Below the pieces are notes generated by a model. It was given only the letters and a program-made list of their open reading frames with translations, was not told where the DNA came from and made no database searches. A program made the translations under genes and the position numbers. This document shows positions 15,349-23,489 of a stretch of 64,000 nucleotides of DNA, one piece after another. How positions within the stretch are numbered: position 1 is the first letter of the stretch; the number at the start of each line of letters is the position of its first letter. The stretch comes from Actinomadura meyerae (GTDB taxonomy: Bacteria; Actinomycetota; Actinomycetes; Streptosporangiales; Streptosporangiaceae): positions 165,269-229,268 of the forward strand of contig NZ_FZOR01000008.1 in assembly GCF_900188445.1 (NCBI RefSeq), given 5' to 3'.

Positions 15349-16578
15349 ATGCGATCGTGGCCCGCCTCCGAAGTCCCCAGCCTGCCCGCCGCGGGCCTGC
15401 CCGCCGCCGACCGTCCGCTGAGCCTCCACGACACCGGCACGGGCGCGGCGCGCCCCACCGTGCCCGGCGACACGGCCCGGATGTACGTGTGCGGCATCAC
15501 CCCCTACGACGCCACGCACCTCGGCCACGCCAACACCTACCTGGCCTTCGACCTCGTGAACCGCGTGTGGCGCGACCTCGGCCACCGCGTCCACTACGTG
15601 CAGAACAGCACCGACGTCGACGACCCGCTCCTGGAACGTGCCCAGCAGACCGGCGAGGACTGGCGCGCCCTCGCCGACCGGGAGATCCAGCTGTTCCGCG
15701 AGGACATGACCGCGCTGCGGATCCTGCCGCCCGACCAGTACATCGGCGCGGTCGAGGCGATCCCCCTCGTGGTGGAGATGATCGAGAAGCTGCGGGGCCG
15801 CGACGCCGCCTACGAGGTCGACGGCGACGTCTACTTCCCGGTCGCCGCCGACCCGTCCTTCGGCGAGGTCAGCCGGCTGGAGCGCGCCGCCATGGCGGAG
15901 CTGTTCGCCGAGCGCGGCGGCGACCCGGACCGCCCCGGCAAGCGCGACCCCCTCGACCCCCTGCTGTGGATGGCGCGCCGCCCCGGCGAGCCCGGCTGGG
16001 CGTCGCCGTTCGGCGAGGGCCGCCCCGGCTGGCACGTGGAGTGCTCGGCGATCTCCGTGGAGTACCTCGGCATGGCCTTCGACGTCGAGGGCGGCGGCTC
16101 GGACCTGGCGTTCCCGCACCACGAGATGAGCGCCGCGCACGCCCAGGTCGCCACCGGCGAGCGCCCCCACGCCCGCGCCTACGTCCACGCCGGCATGGTC
16201 GGCCTGGACGGCGAGAAGATGTCGAAGTCGCGCGGCAACCTCGTGTTCGTGTCGAAGCTGCGGGAGTCCGGCGCCGACCCGATGGCGATCCGGCTGGCGC
16301 TGCTGGCCCACCACTACCGGGCCGACTGGGAGTGGACCGGCGCCGCGCTGGAGGAGGCCGCCGCCCGCCTCGGCCGGTGGCGCGCGGCCGCCGCCCGCCC
16401 GTCCGGCCCGCCCGCCGCGCCGCTCGCGGCCACCGTGCGCGGCCACCTGGCCGACGACCTGGACGCGCCCGCCGCGCTCGCCGCGATCGACGCCTGGGCC
16501 GCCGCCGACGGCACCGACGAGCAGGCCCCGGCCCAGGTCAGGGCGATCACCGACGCCCTGCTCGGCGTCGCCCTGTGA
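15349..16578 (+). CDS. mshC: Cysteine:1D-myo-inosityl glucosaminide ligase MshC
   Basis: 409 residues, the normal length. It catalyses ATP-dependent ligation of L-cysteine to GlcN-Ins, the third step of mycothiol synthesis. It is a cysteinyl-tRNA synthetase homologue: the HIGH-like motif is '[14 protein letters not shown]' and the KMSKS motif is intact ('EKMSKSRGN'). Zinc ligands are visible in 'YVCGITPYD', 'WHVECSAIS' and '[10 protein letters not shown]'. It lacks the tRNA anticodon-binding domain, which separates it from CysS. Its presence marks the organism as a mycothiol-producing actinobacterium. The gene is transcribed alone from a leaderless promoter. Confidence 0.96.
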   Translation: MRSWPASEVPSLPAAGLPAADRPLSLHDTGTGAARPTVPGDTARMYVCGITPYDATHLGHANTYLAFDLVNRVWRDLGHRVHYVQNSTDVDDPLLERAQQTGEDWRALADREIQLFREDMTALRILPPDQYIGAVEAIPLVVEMIEKLRGRDAAYEVDGDVYFPVAADPSFGEVSRLERAAMAELFAERGGDPDRPGKRDPLDPLLWMARRPGEPGWASPFGEGRPGWHVECSAISVEYLGMAFDVEGGGSDLAFPHHEMSAAHAQVATGERPHARAYVHAGMVGLDGEKMSKSRGNLVFVSKLRESGADPMAIRLALLAHHYRADWEWTGAALEEAAARLGRWRAAAARPSGPPAAPLAATVRGHLADDLDAPAALAAIDAWAAADGTDEQAPAQVRAITDALLGVAL

Positions 16579-16591
16579 TGCCCCGGGCGGC

Positions 16592-18139
16592 TCACCGCGG
16601 CACGTAGCACTCCCAGTCGCCGGGGTCGGCGGCGTCGCCGCGCAGCCGCGCCTCGGCGTCCGGGCGGTACTGCGACGCGCACACCGCCGTCATCGAGATC
16701 TTGGTGTCGACGCCGATGTCGCCGCCGCGCGGGACGCAGTACCACTCGTGGACGCGGAACTCGGCGTCGCGCTCGCGGGCGCCGCAGTAGCGGGCGGGGG
16801 AGGGGCTGCCGAGGACGACGGGCGCGGGCGGCGGGGCGCTGGACGTCGGCGGCCGCTCGCCGCCCCCGCCCTGGCCCGGCCGCGTGCCCTGCCCCGGACC
16901 GGGCCGGGCCGGTGCGGTGGCGGGCGTCGATCCGCCGGGCCGCGGCCGCGTCGGCCCGGACGCCGCCGGGCCGTGCGAGGACCGGCTCGCCGTCGGCGCG
17001 GTCGCCGTCACGTGTCCCCGGCCGGTGGAGCCCGCGGCGCCGGGCCCGCCGCCCGGCCGGTCCAGCAGCGCGTACCCGCCGGCTCCGGCGGCGGCCGCGA
17101 CGACGGCGGCCGCCGCGCCCGCGACCGCCCCGTAGCCCAGCCGCCGCCTCCGCGAGCGCTTCCCGCGCCGCCCGCCGGAACCGCCGCCGTCGGGCTCGGT
17201 GGCCGCGGGCGGCAGCGTGTCGCCCCCGTCCCCGCCCTCCGGCGCGGGCATGGCGGGCGGGTCGCCCGCGCCGTCCGCGGCCGCCCGCGCGGCGGCGGCC
17301 GCCGCGGCGGTGACGTCGAAGGCGTCGTCGTGGCCGACGAGCCGCAGCAGCAACTGCGCCGCCGTCGGCCGCAGCGCCGGGTCCTTCGCCAGCGCCGCCG
17401 CGACCAGCGCCCCGAGCTCGCCGTCCAGGCCGCCGAGGTCGGGCTCGTGGTGCAGGACCCGGTACATGACCGCGGGGATCGAGTCGGACCCGAACGGCGG
17501 CCGCCCGGTCGCGGCGAACGTCATCGTCGCGCCCCAGCCGAACACGTCCGCCGCGGCGCCGACGCCCCCGCCCCCGCCGGACACCTGCTCGGGCGCCATG
17601 TACGCGGGGGTGCCGACGGCGCGGCTGCTGACCGCGCTGGCCGCGTCCAGCATCCGCGACAGCCCGAAGTCGATCACGCGGGGGCCGTCCGGGCCGAGCA
17701 GCACGTTGTGCGGCTTGAGGTCGCGGTGCACGACGCCCGCGCGGTGGATGGCCGTCAGCGCGCTCGCGGTGCTGACGGCGAGCCGGTCCAGCGCCCCGCC
17801 GGCCAGCGGCCCGTCCCGTGCCACGGCGCGGTTGAGCGGCTCCCCGGGGACGTACTCGCTGACCAGGTACGGGGTGTCCCCGGCGACCTCGGCGTCCAGG
17901 AGCTGGGCGGTGCAGAACCGGGCGACCTGCTTGGCGGCCTCCGCTTCGCGGACGAACCGGGCCCGCGCGGTGGCGTCGTCGTCGAACTGGACCTGCAGGA
18001 GCTTGACCGCCACGTGGTCCCCGCCGGGGCCCTCCCCGAGGTACACCGTGCCCTGCGCGCCGGACCCGAGCCGCCCGAGGAGCTCGTAGCGGCCGAGGCG
18101 GGTCGGGTCGTGCGGACGCAGCGGCTGGGCCTCCGGCAA
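16592..18139 (-). CDS. Membrane-anchored Ser/Thr protein kinase (PknB-like)
   Basis: 515 residues from a TTG at 18139. The N-terminal kinase domain (about 16-270) is complete: glycine loop 'LGSGAQGTVYLG', ATP Lys K46, catalytic 'HRDLKPHN' with D140, DFG at 157-159, and 'GTPAYMAPEQ'. A Gly/Pro-rich juxtamembrane linker follows, then one membrane helix near 345-370. The extracytoplasmic part is Pro/Thr/Ser-rich and ends in a compact region with four Cys ('RYCGARE', 'WYCVPRG', 'AVCASQY', 'ECYVP'), probably two disulfides. No PASTA repeats are seen. It is convergent with mshC, with 13 bp between stops. Confidence 0.93.
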   Translation of the reverse strand: MPEAQPLRPHDPTRLGRYELLGRLGSGAQGTVYLGEGPGGDHVAVKLLQVQFDDDATARARFVREAEAAKQVARFCTAQLLDAEVAGDTPYLVSEYVPGEPLNRAVARDGPLAGGALDRLAVSTASALTAIHRAGVVHRDLKPHNVLLGPDGPRVIDFGLSRMLDAASAVSSRAVGTPAYMAPEQVSGGGGGVGAAADVFGWGATMTFAATGRPPFGSDSIPAVMYRVLHHEPDLGGLDGELGALVAAALAKDPALRPTAAQLLLRLVGHDDAFDVTAAAAAAARAAADGAGDPPAMPAPEGGDGGDTLPPAATEPDGGGSGGRRGKRSRRRRLGYGAVAGAAAAVVAAAAGAGGYALLDRPGGGPGAAGSTGRGHVTATAPTASRSSHGPAASGPTRPRPGGSTPATAPARPGPGQGTRPGQGGGGERPPTSSAPPPAPVVLGSPSPARYCGARERDAEFRVHEWYCVPRGGDIGVDTKISMTAVCASQYRPDAEARLRGDAADPGDWECYVPR

Positions 18140-18179
18140 AACCTGCGCTCCCTCCGGTCCGGTCGGTGATGGCCGCCCA

Positions 18180-18713
18180 TCACAGCAGGCCCGCCAGCTT
18201 ATAGAGGACGAGCGAGCCGGCGACGGCCACGTTCAAGCTGCTGCCATGTCCCACCATAGGGATCTCCACGGCCAGGTCGAGCAGGCCGACCGCCTCCGCG
18301 GGGATGCCGGTCTGCTCGTGGCCGAGCACGGCGACCGTCCGGACGCGGGCGGCGGGAAGGTCGGCGAGCCGGACCGCCTCGTCCGCCAGCTCGACCCCGA
18401 CGACCCGGGACCCGGCCTCGCGCTGCCGCTCCAGCCAGCGCGCCGGATCGTTCACCCAGTGGACGCACGCGGGCCGCCGCAGCGTGTTGCCGCGGGCGAG
18501 GGCCTCCGGCACCCAGGAGAACCGGGGGACGGCCAGGCACGCGCCGACCGCGTCGCAGGTGCGCAGCAGCGTCCCGAGGTTGGCGCCGTGCAGCGGCCAC
18601 AGCGGCGCGGCGATGAGATGGTCCCAGCAGGGGTGGGCGCGGCGGCGGCGCTGGCGGCGCAGCTCGCGCGGGGCGCGGACCCGGATCGCCGGGCCGGCGG
18701 CGCGGCCGCTCAC
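18180..18713 (-). CDS. TrmH/SpoU-family RNA 2'-O-methyltransferase
   Basis: 177 residues from GTG 18713. Three SPOUT motifs are visible: motif 1 'GANLGTLLRTCDAVGA', motif 2 'VAVLGHEQTGIP' and motif 3 'EIPMVGHGSSLNVAVAGSLVLY'. The last forms the trefoil-knot SAM site. It lacks an N-terminal extension, like TrmL/TrmH-sized enzymes, so tRNA is a likelier substrate than rRNA. It lies downstream of nothing obvious on its strand and 41 bp upstream of the kinase start, so it may be co-transcribed with the kinase. Confidence 0.9.
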   Translation of the reverse strand: MSGRAAGPAIRVRAPRELRRQRRRRAHPCWDHLIAAPLWPLHGANLGTLLRTCDAVGACLAVPRFSWVPEALARGNTLRRPACVHWVNDPARWLERQREAGSRVVGVELADEAVRLADLPAARVRTVAVLGHEQTGIPAEAVGLLDLAVEIPMVGHGSSLNVAVAGSLVLYKLAGLL

Positions 18714-18906
18714 GGGCGCGGGGCGGGACCGCCCTCCGGGTAGCAGAAGGTCATGACCGGAGAAATCATGATCGGCGCACTTGGCGGCGTGCGCGGGCCA
18801 TCGCCGACGACGGGTTCGCGATCAAGTCTAACCCGCCGCCCGCCGCCCGCCGCCCGCCGTCGCGCCCGAGTGCCGTTCGCTTCCCGCCGCGGCGTGCCGC
18901 CGCCCG

Positions 18907-19761
18907 CTAGCCGGGACCGCGGCCCGGGTCGCGGCGGCGCAGGTAGCGCTCGAACTCGCGGGCGATCGCGTCGCCGCTCGCCTCCGGCAGCTCGGTGGCG
19001 TCCTTCTGCTCCTCCAGCGTCCGGACGTACTCGGCGACCTCGGAGTCCTCCTCGGCGAGCTCGTTGACGCCGTGCTCCCAGGCGCGCGCCTCCTCGGGCA
19101 GCTCGCCCAGCGGGACGGTGACGTCCAGCAGGTCCTCGACGCGGCGCAGCAGCGCGAGCGTGGCCTTCGGCGACGGCGGCTGCGCGACGTAGTGGGGGAC
19201 CGCCGCCCACAGCGACACGGTGTCGAGGTCGGCCTTGGCGCAGGCGTCCTGCAGCACCCCGAGGATGCCGGTCGGCCCCTCGTAGCGGGCCGGCTCCAGG
19301 TGCAGGCTGCCGACCAGCCCGGCCTCCGACGCGGCCCCGGTCACCGGGACCGGGCGGGTGTGCGGCGCGTCGGCCAGCAGCGCGCCCAGCAGGACGACGT
19401 TGCGGATCCGCAGCTCGAGCATCAGCCCGACCAGCTCGCGGCAGAACGACCGCCACCGCATGTTCGGCTCGATGCCGTGCAGCAGGACGACGTCCTTGCC
19501 GTTCGGCAGCCGCGCCCACGACACCCTGGTGGTCGGCCAGGTGATCCCGCGGGTCTCCCCGTCGGTCATCTCCACGATCGGGCGGGTGACCTGGAAGTCG
19601 TAGTAGTCGTCGGGATCGAGCTCGGCGATGGGCACCGCTTCCCAGGTCGACTCCAGATGCGCGATCACCCCGCTGGCGGCCTCACCGGCGTCGTTCCACC
19701 CCTCAAAGGCGGCCACGAGCACCGGATCGACGAGTTCCGGCACGCTTTCGAGCTCGACCAC
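18907..19761 (-). CDS. PAC2-family protein
   Basis: 284 residues. The GTG at 19761 is chosen because AAGGAGG lies 6-7 nt upstream, although an in-frame codon at 19797 exists. 'VLVAAFEGWNDAGEAAS' opens the PAC2 (proteasome assembly chaperone 2-like) fold. 'VVLLGALLADAPHTRPVPVTG' and 'GVLQDACAKADLDTVSLWAAVPHY' (in parts) are conserved blocks of the actinobacterial branch. The C-terminus is a Glu-rich helical segment. Despite the name, a role in proteasome assembly is not established for bacterial members; its linkage to the 20S proteasome genes 24 kb away is loose. Confidence 0.9.
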   Translation of the reverse strand: MVELESVPELVDPVLVAAFEGWNDAGEAASGVIAHLESTWEAVPIAELDPDDYYDFQVTRPIVEMTDGETRGITWPTTRVSWARLPNGKDVVLLHGIEPNMRWRSFCRELVGLMLELRIRNVVLLGALLADAPHTRPVPVTGAASEAGLVGSLHLEPARYEGPTGILGVLQDACAKADLDTVSLWAAVPHYVAQPPSPKATLALLRRVEDLLDVTVPLGELPEEARAWEHGVNELAEEDSEVAEYVRTLEEQKDATELPEASGDAIAREFERYLRRRDPGRGPG

Positions 19762-19981
19762 GCGCTGCCTCCTTCCGACGCCCAGGTACAGCGTCACCGA
19801 CGGGGGCCGTCATTCCCGGGGTCGGGGGCCCCGCTCATGATCGGTGGCTGTCAGCCTACGTCCTGACAGTGACCTACCCCACCCCCCGAGGGCCAGACCC
19901 CCGCCGTGTACGCCCGCGGCGGAACTCCCGGGCGCCGCCCGGGACGGCGGCGCGGGCGCGCGGCGGGGGCCGGCGGAGGGG

Positions 19982-20440
19982 TCACTTGCCGTCGGTGGTG
20001 TGCACGATCAGCACGTCGCAGGGCGCCCGGTGCGACAGGTTCGCCGGGACGGACCCGAGGATCCGCCCGGCCAGGCTGTTCAGCCCCCGGTTCCCGATCA
20101 CGACCAGCTCGGCGCCGCGCTCCTTGGCGAGCTTGGAGATCACGTCGACGGCGTCGCCCTCCACCGCGACCTGGTCGATGTCGCGCGCCCCGGCCGCGAC
20201 GGCGCGCTCGCGCGCCGCCCGCAGCGCGTCGTCGGCGGGCGTCGAGCCCTGCACCTTGTACGCCAGGTCCCCGAGCCGGTCGGCGGCGCTGGCGCGCTCC
20301 CGCTCGGGCATGGGGCTGTAGGCGGAGGCCAGCAGCAGGGTGGCGCCGGTGGCGGCGGCCAGCTGCGCGGCACGGTCCACCGCGCGGAACGAGGAGTCCG
20401 AGCCGTCGGTGCCGACGAGGATGATGCGGTACGCGCTCAT
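19982..20440 (-). CDS. Universal stress protein (UspA family)
   Basis: 152 residues from ATG 20440 with AAGGA 5 nt upstream. It is a single Usp domain. 'ILVGTDGSDSS' opens the Rossmann-like fold. The ATP-binding motif G-x2-G-x9-G-S is intact ('GNRGLNSLAGRILGSV'), so this is an ATP-binding Usp. Such proteins are induced in stasis and hypoxia in actinobacteria. The gene is monocistronic. Confidence 0.93.
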   Translation of the reverse strand: MSAYRIILVGTDGSDSSFRAVDRAAQLAAATGATLLLASAYSPMPERERASAADRLGDLAYKVQGSTPADDALRAARERAVAAGARDIDQVAVEGDAVDVISKLAKERGAELVVIGNRGLNSLAGRILGSVPANLSHRAPCDVLIVHTTDGK

Positions 20441-20571
20441 GCCGTTCCTTACCCGTTGGTAGTCACTGCAGGCACGGTATCGGGCCGGTGACCCATCCGT
20501 CACCGTCTCTTTGCACACCTCGTCCAAGAGCGGCCGCCGGGGCGCCCGGCGGGCACCCGAGATCACGCCGT

Positions 20572-20577
20572 TATGGT
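20572..20577 (+). promoter_or_regulatory. -10 element of a leaderless promoter (HAD phosphatase)
   Basis: TATGGT ends 8 nt before ATG 20586. Confidence 0.45.
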
Positions 20578-20585
20578 GGGGTTAT

Positions 20586-21296
20586 ATGAGAACCCCCGAA
20601 TCGCATCCCCCGCATCCGGGGGCGGCGCGCGCGAGCGCCGGAGCCCGTGGCGGCCTGCAGGCCGTGATGTTCGACATGGACGGCCTCCTCATCGACTCCG
20701 AGCGCGTCTGGCTCGAGGTCGAGACGGAGGTCATGGCGTGGCTCGGCGGCGAGTGGAGCCCCGCCCACCAGGAGCGGCTCGTCGGCGGCTCCATCGCCAT
20801 CGCCGTCGACTACATGCTGGAGCTCACCGGCGCCTCCGCCGACCCCGAAGAGATCGCCCGGCGGATGCTGGACGGCATGGCCGAGCGCCTCACCGCCTGC
20901 GTCCCGATGATGCCGGGCGCCAAGGAGCTGCTCGCCGCGGTCCGCGCGGCGGGCGTCCCGGCGGCCCTGGTGTCCTCCAGCCACCGGCGGCTGATCGAGC
21001 CGGTCCTGGACGCGATCGGCCGCGAGCACTTCGCGCTGAGCGTCGCCGGAGACGAGGTCGCCCGCACCAAGCCCGACCCCGAGCCGTACCTGACCGCCGC
21101 CGCGCGCCTGGGCGCCGACCCCGCCCGCTGCGTCGTCCTGGAGGACTCCCCGAACGGGGTCGCGGCGGGGGAGGCGGCGGGCTGCGCCGTGGTCGCGGTC
21201 CCGGGCGTCCTGCCGATCCCGCCCGCACCGGCTCGCACCGTGGTCGCCTCGCTGCGCGAGGTCGACGTGGACCTCCTGCGCGCCCTGGCGGCCTGA
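20586..21296 (+). CDS. HAD-superfamily hydrolase (beta-phosphoglucomutase-like)
   Basis: 236 residues from ATG 20586. HAD motif I is 'MFDMDGLLIDSE' (nucleophile and acid Asp), motif II 'ALVSSS', motif III Lys in 'RTKPDPEPY', motif IV 'VVLEDSPNGVAAG'. The alpha-helical C1 cap lies between motifs I and II, as in phosphoglucomutase/phosphatase members. The substrate is a small phosphorylated metabolite that cannot be named from sequence. Confidence 0.93.
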   Translation: MRTPESHPPHPGAARASAGARGGLQAVMFDMDGLLIDSERVWLEVETEVMAWLGGEWSPAHQERLVGGSIAIAVDYMLELTGASADPEEIARRMLDGMAERLTACVPMMPGAKELLAAVRAAGVPAALVSSSHRRLIEPVLDAIGREHFALSVAGDEVARTKPDPEPYLTAAARLGADPARCVVLEDSPNGVAAGEAAGCAVVAVPGVLPIPPAPARTVVASLREVDVDLLRALAA

Positions 21297-21495
21297 CGGC
21301 CGTCGCCCGCCTGGTACCCGGCCTGATACTGCGCCCGATACCCGGGTGCTGCCTCCGGGGGAGGTGGTGGGCGGGGGTGTGCTCCGGCCCGAGGAGGAGG
21401 CGGGTCCGCCCCGGAACCGTCCGCCGGGAGGAGCGGTTCCGCCGTCCCGCGTGTGACGATGGAAGAGAGGACCACCGTTCGGAAGAGGGGCCGGC

Positions 21496-21936
21496 ATGAG
21501 CGACGCAGCCATTTTCGCGATCAGCCTCGGGGTGACGCTGGTCGGTCTGGTGATCAGCTGGGGCGCGTACCGCCGCCGCGGCGCGGGCACCGGCCTGCGC
21601 GGCGCGGCGCTGTCCCTGGTGCCGCTGGCGGCGGCGACGACGGGGGTGACGGAGTTCTTCGTCGACCTGGCGTTCAGCCCGGTGAAGTGGGCGGGCGTCG
21701 GGGTGGCGGGCCTGGCCGTCCTGCTCTACCTGACCTCGGGCGCGATGCTGAGCCGCCGCGCGGGCGGCGAGGACGCGGGCGGCGCCGGGGCGGGTCGCTC
21801 CGCCGGGGACGGCGGGCGCAAGGCCGCCGGGCGCACCAAGTCCAAGGGAGCCGTGGAGGGGCCCGCGCAGGGCGGCGGCGGCGACCCGGAGATGGCGGAG
21901 ATCGAGCGCATCCTGCGCGACCGCGGCATCTCCTGA
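21496..21936 (+). CDS. Small membrane protein with acidic/basic C-terminal tail
   Basis: 146 residues from ATG 21496 (GGGGCCGGC upstream). Three hydrophobic segments: 6-23 'IFAISLGVTLVGLVISWG', 38-55 and 68-85 'AGVGVAGLAVLLYLTSGA'. The cytoplasmic tail is rich in Gly, Ala and Lys and ends with 'DPEMAEIERILRDRGIS', a short amphipathic helix. Similar hypothetical proteins occur in other actinomycetes; I know no function. Confidence 0.75.
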   Translation: MSDAAIFAISLGVTLVGLVISWGAYRRRGAGTGLRGAALSLVPLAAATTGVTEFFVDLAFSPVKWAGVGVAGLAVLLYLTSGAMLSRRAGGEDAGGAGAGRSAGDGGRKAAGRTKSKGAVEGPAQGGGGDPEMAEIERILRDRGIS

Positions 21937-22018
21937 CCCGGCCGATCTCCCGACCCGCATGATCTCCTGACCCTGCCGGGCCGGCCCCGGCGGCCGGGCG
22001 CGCGACGCGCCCGGCGTA

Positions 22019-22080
22019 CCGGCGGGCCGGGGCGCCCGAGCCGCACCTCCGTGCGGCCGGGAGGCGCCCCGGCCCGCCGG
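22019..22080. terminator. Nested GC hairpin terminator
   Basis: Perfect 18-bp arms (22019-22036 and 22063-22080) enclose a second 6-bp hairpin (22041-22056). TTT follows on the plus strand. It ends the membrane-protein transcript before the opp operon. Confidence 0.65.
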
Positions 22081-22159
22081 TTTCCTGTGTCCCGTGTTGC
22101 TCCAGTGGGCTGACCTGCGGAGAATCGGTCTCAGATCGGACTCGGTACGGTAAAGCTTG

Positions 22160-22173
22160 GCGGTCTAGACCGC
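22160..22173. promoter_or_regulatory. Perfect 14-bp palindrome, probable operator for opp
   Basis: GCGGTCTAGACCGC lies just downstream of a TACGGT/-10-like sequence (22146-22151), about 280 bp before the first opp gene. The regulator is unknown. Confidence 0.4.
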
Positions 22174-22235
22174 TGTCGAGTTGCCTGTCCGGGTGGAGTT
22201 GAACGTACTATTCGGGCGATTTGTCCGGAGTGGCG

Positions 22236-22247
22236 TGCGGACGCGTG
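22236..22247 (+). repeat. 12-mer shared with the orphan permease upstream region
   Basis: TGCGGACGCGTG, the same as 13235-13246. Confidence 0.25.
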
Positions 22248-22452
22248 TGCCCCAGATGACGACGAGATCACAAGTCAGATACGGGTACTGGCGAAGCCCG
22301 CTTCACGGATGGACAGTCGTGCCCGAAGGACTACGTTTCCCTTCAGCAAACGCGGCGTAACGGGCACGGGGGCAGCGGATGATCTCCGCGGCGTCCGGCC
22401 GGACGCCGGCGGCATGGCCGAACCAGTGGCCGAACGGTAGGAGGTATGGAGC

Positions 22453-23445
22453 GTGGCCGCACCCATTGAGGTGACCGGGTCCGACACCGAGGCGCAGCCG
22501 GAATCGGTCCTCGTCGGTGTCGACAGCAAGAAGATCCAGGGACGCTCCCTCGGTCAGATCGCCTGGATGAGGCTCAAGCGCGACAAGGTCGCGCTGACCG
22601 GCGCCGTCGTGGTCATCCTGCTGATCCTGGTCGCGATCTTCGGCCCGTACTTCGTCCAGAACCCCCTGGCCTACCACCAGAACCTGATCGACCCGACCTA
22701 CAACCGGCCGAAGACCGGCTTCTGGCACTCGGGCATCAGCGGCGACCACTGGCTCGGCGTCGAGCCCGGCACCGGCCGCGACATGCTGGCGCGCATCGTG
22801 CACGGCGCCCGGATCTCGCTGCTGGTCTCCTTCCTCGCCACGTTGCTGTCGGTGCTCATCGGCACGGTCATGGGCATCATCGCCGGCTACTTCGGCGGCT
22901 GGGTCGACTACCTCATCAGCCGCGCCATGGACGCCTTCCTGGCCTTCCCACTGCTGCTGTTCGCGATCGCGCTGGTCGGCGTCATGTCCGACGGGGCCTT
23001 CGGGCTGACGGGCAACGGACTGCGCGTCTCGGTGCTGATCGTGGTCATCGGGTTCTTCAACTGGCCCTACATCGGCCGCATCATCCGGGGGCAGACCCTG
23101 TCGCTGCGCGAGCGCGAGTTCGTGGACGCCGCCCGCAGCATGGGCGCCCGGAACTCGTACGTGCTCTTCAAGGAAATCCTGCCGAACCTGGTCGCGCCGA
23201 TCCTGGTCTACTCGACCCTGCTGATCCCGACCAACATCCTGTTCGAGGCGGCGCTGTCGTTCCTCGGCGTCGGCGTCATCCCGCCGACCCCGTCGTGGGG
23301 CGGAATGCTCACCCTGGCGGTGCCGATCTACTCCTCGGACCCGATGTACATGATCATCCCCGGTATGGCGATCTTCATTACCGTCCTCGCCTTCAACCTG
23401 TTCGGTGACGGGCTGCGGGACGCTCTCGACCCTCGGGCCAAGTGA
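22453..23445 (+). CDS. Oligopeptide ABC transporter permease, OppC type
   Basis: 330 residues from GTG 22453 with AGGAGG upstream. The N-terminal cytoplasmic 'SLGQIAWMRLKRDKVALTGA' is the OppC N-terminal domain. Six membrane helices follow with the EAA loop 'REFVDAARSMGARNSYVLFKEILPN' (in parts) and 'FEAALSFLGVGVIPPTPSWGG'. Unusually for opp operons, the order here is permease C, binding protein, permease B, ATPase D, ATPase F. It makes the heterodimeric channel with the OppB-type protein at 25.4 kb. Confidence 0.93.
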   Translation: MAAPIEVTGSDTEAQPESVLVGVDSKKIQGRSLGQIAWMRLKRDKVALTGAVVVILLILVAIFGPYFVQNPLAYHQNLIDPTYNRPKTGFWHSGISGDHWLGVEPGTGRDMLARIVHGARISLLVSFLATLLSVLIGTVMGIIAGYFGGWVDYLISRAMDAFLAFPLLLFAIALVGVMSDGAFGLTGNGLRVSVLIVVIGFFNWPYIGRIIRGQTLSLREREFVDAARSMGARNSYVLFKEILPNLVAPILVYSTLLIPTNILFEAALSFLGVGVIPPTPSWGGMLTLAVPIYSSDPMYMIIPGMAIFITVLAFNLFGDGLRDALDPRAK

Positions 23446-23489
23446 CCCGGGTCCAACGGACCCGTCTATCTGAAGGGGTGCGCCTGCAC

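Larger units (their letters stand above)
21937..22452 (+). other. 516-bp intergenic region before the opp operon
   Basis: Holds a strong terminator hairpin (22019-22080), a 14-bp palindrome (22160-22173) and the promoter region of the oligopeptide operon. The second half is noticeably less GC-rich. No coding sequence is supported. Confidence 0.6.

Noticed and set aside
18907..19761. PAC2 protein as a proteasome assembly factor linked to the 20S genes.
   Set aside because: The name comes from a eukaryotic chaperone fold. The gene is 24 kb away and no bacterial evidence known to me supports that role.
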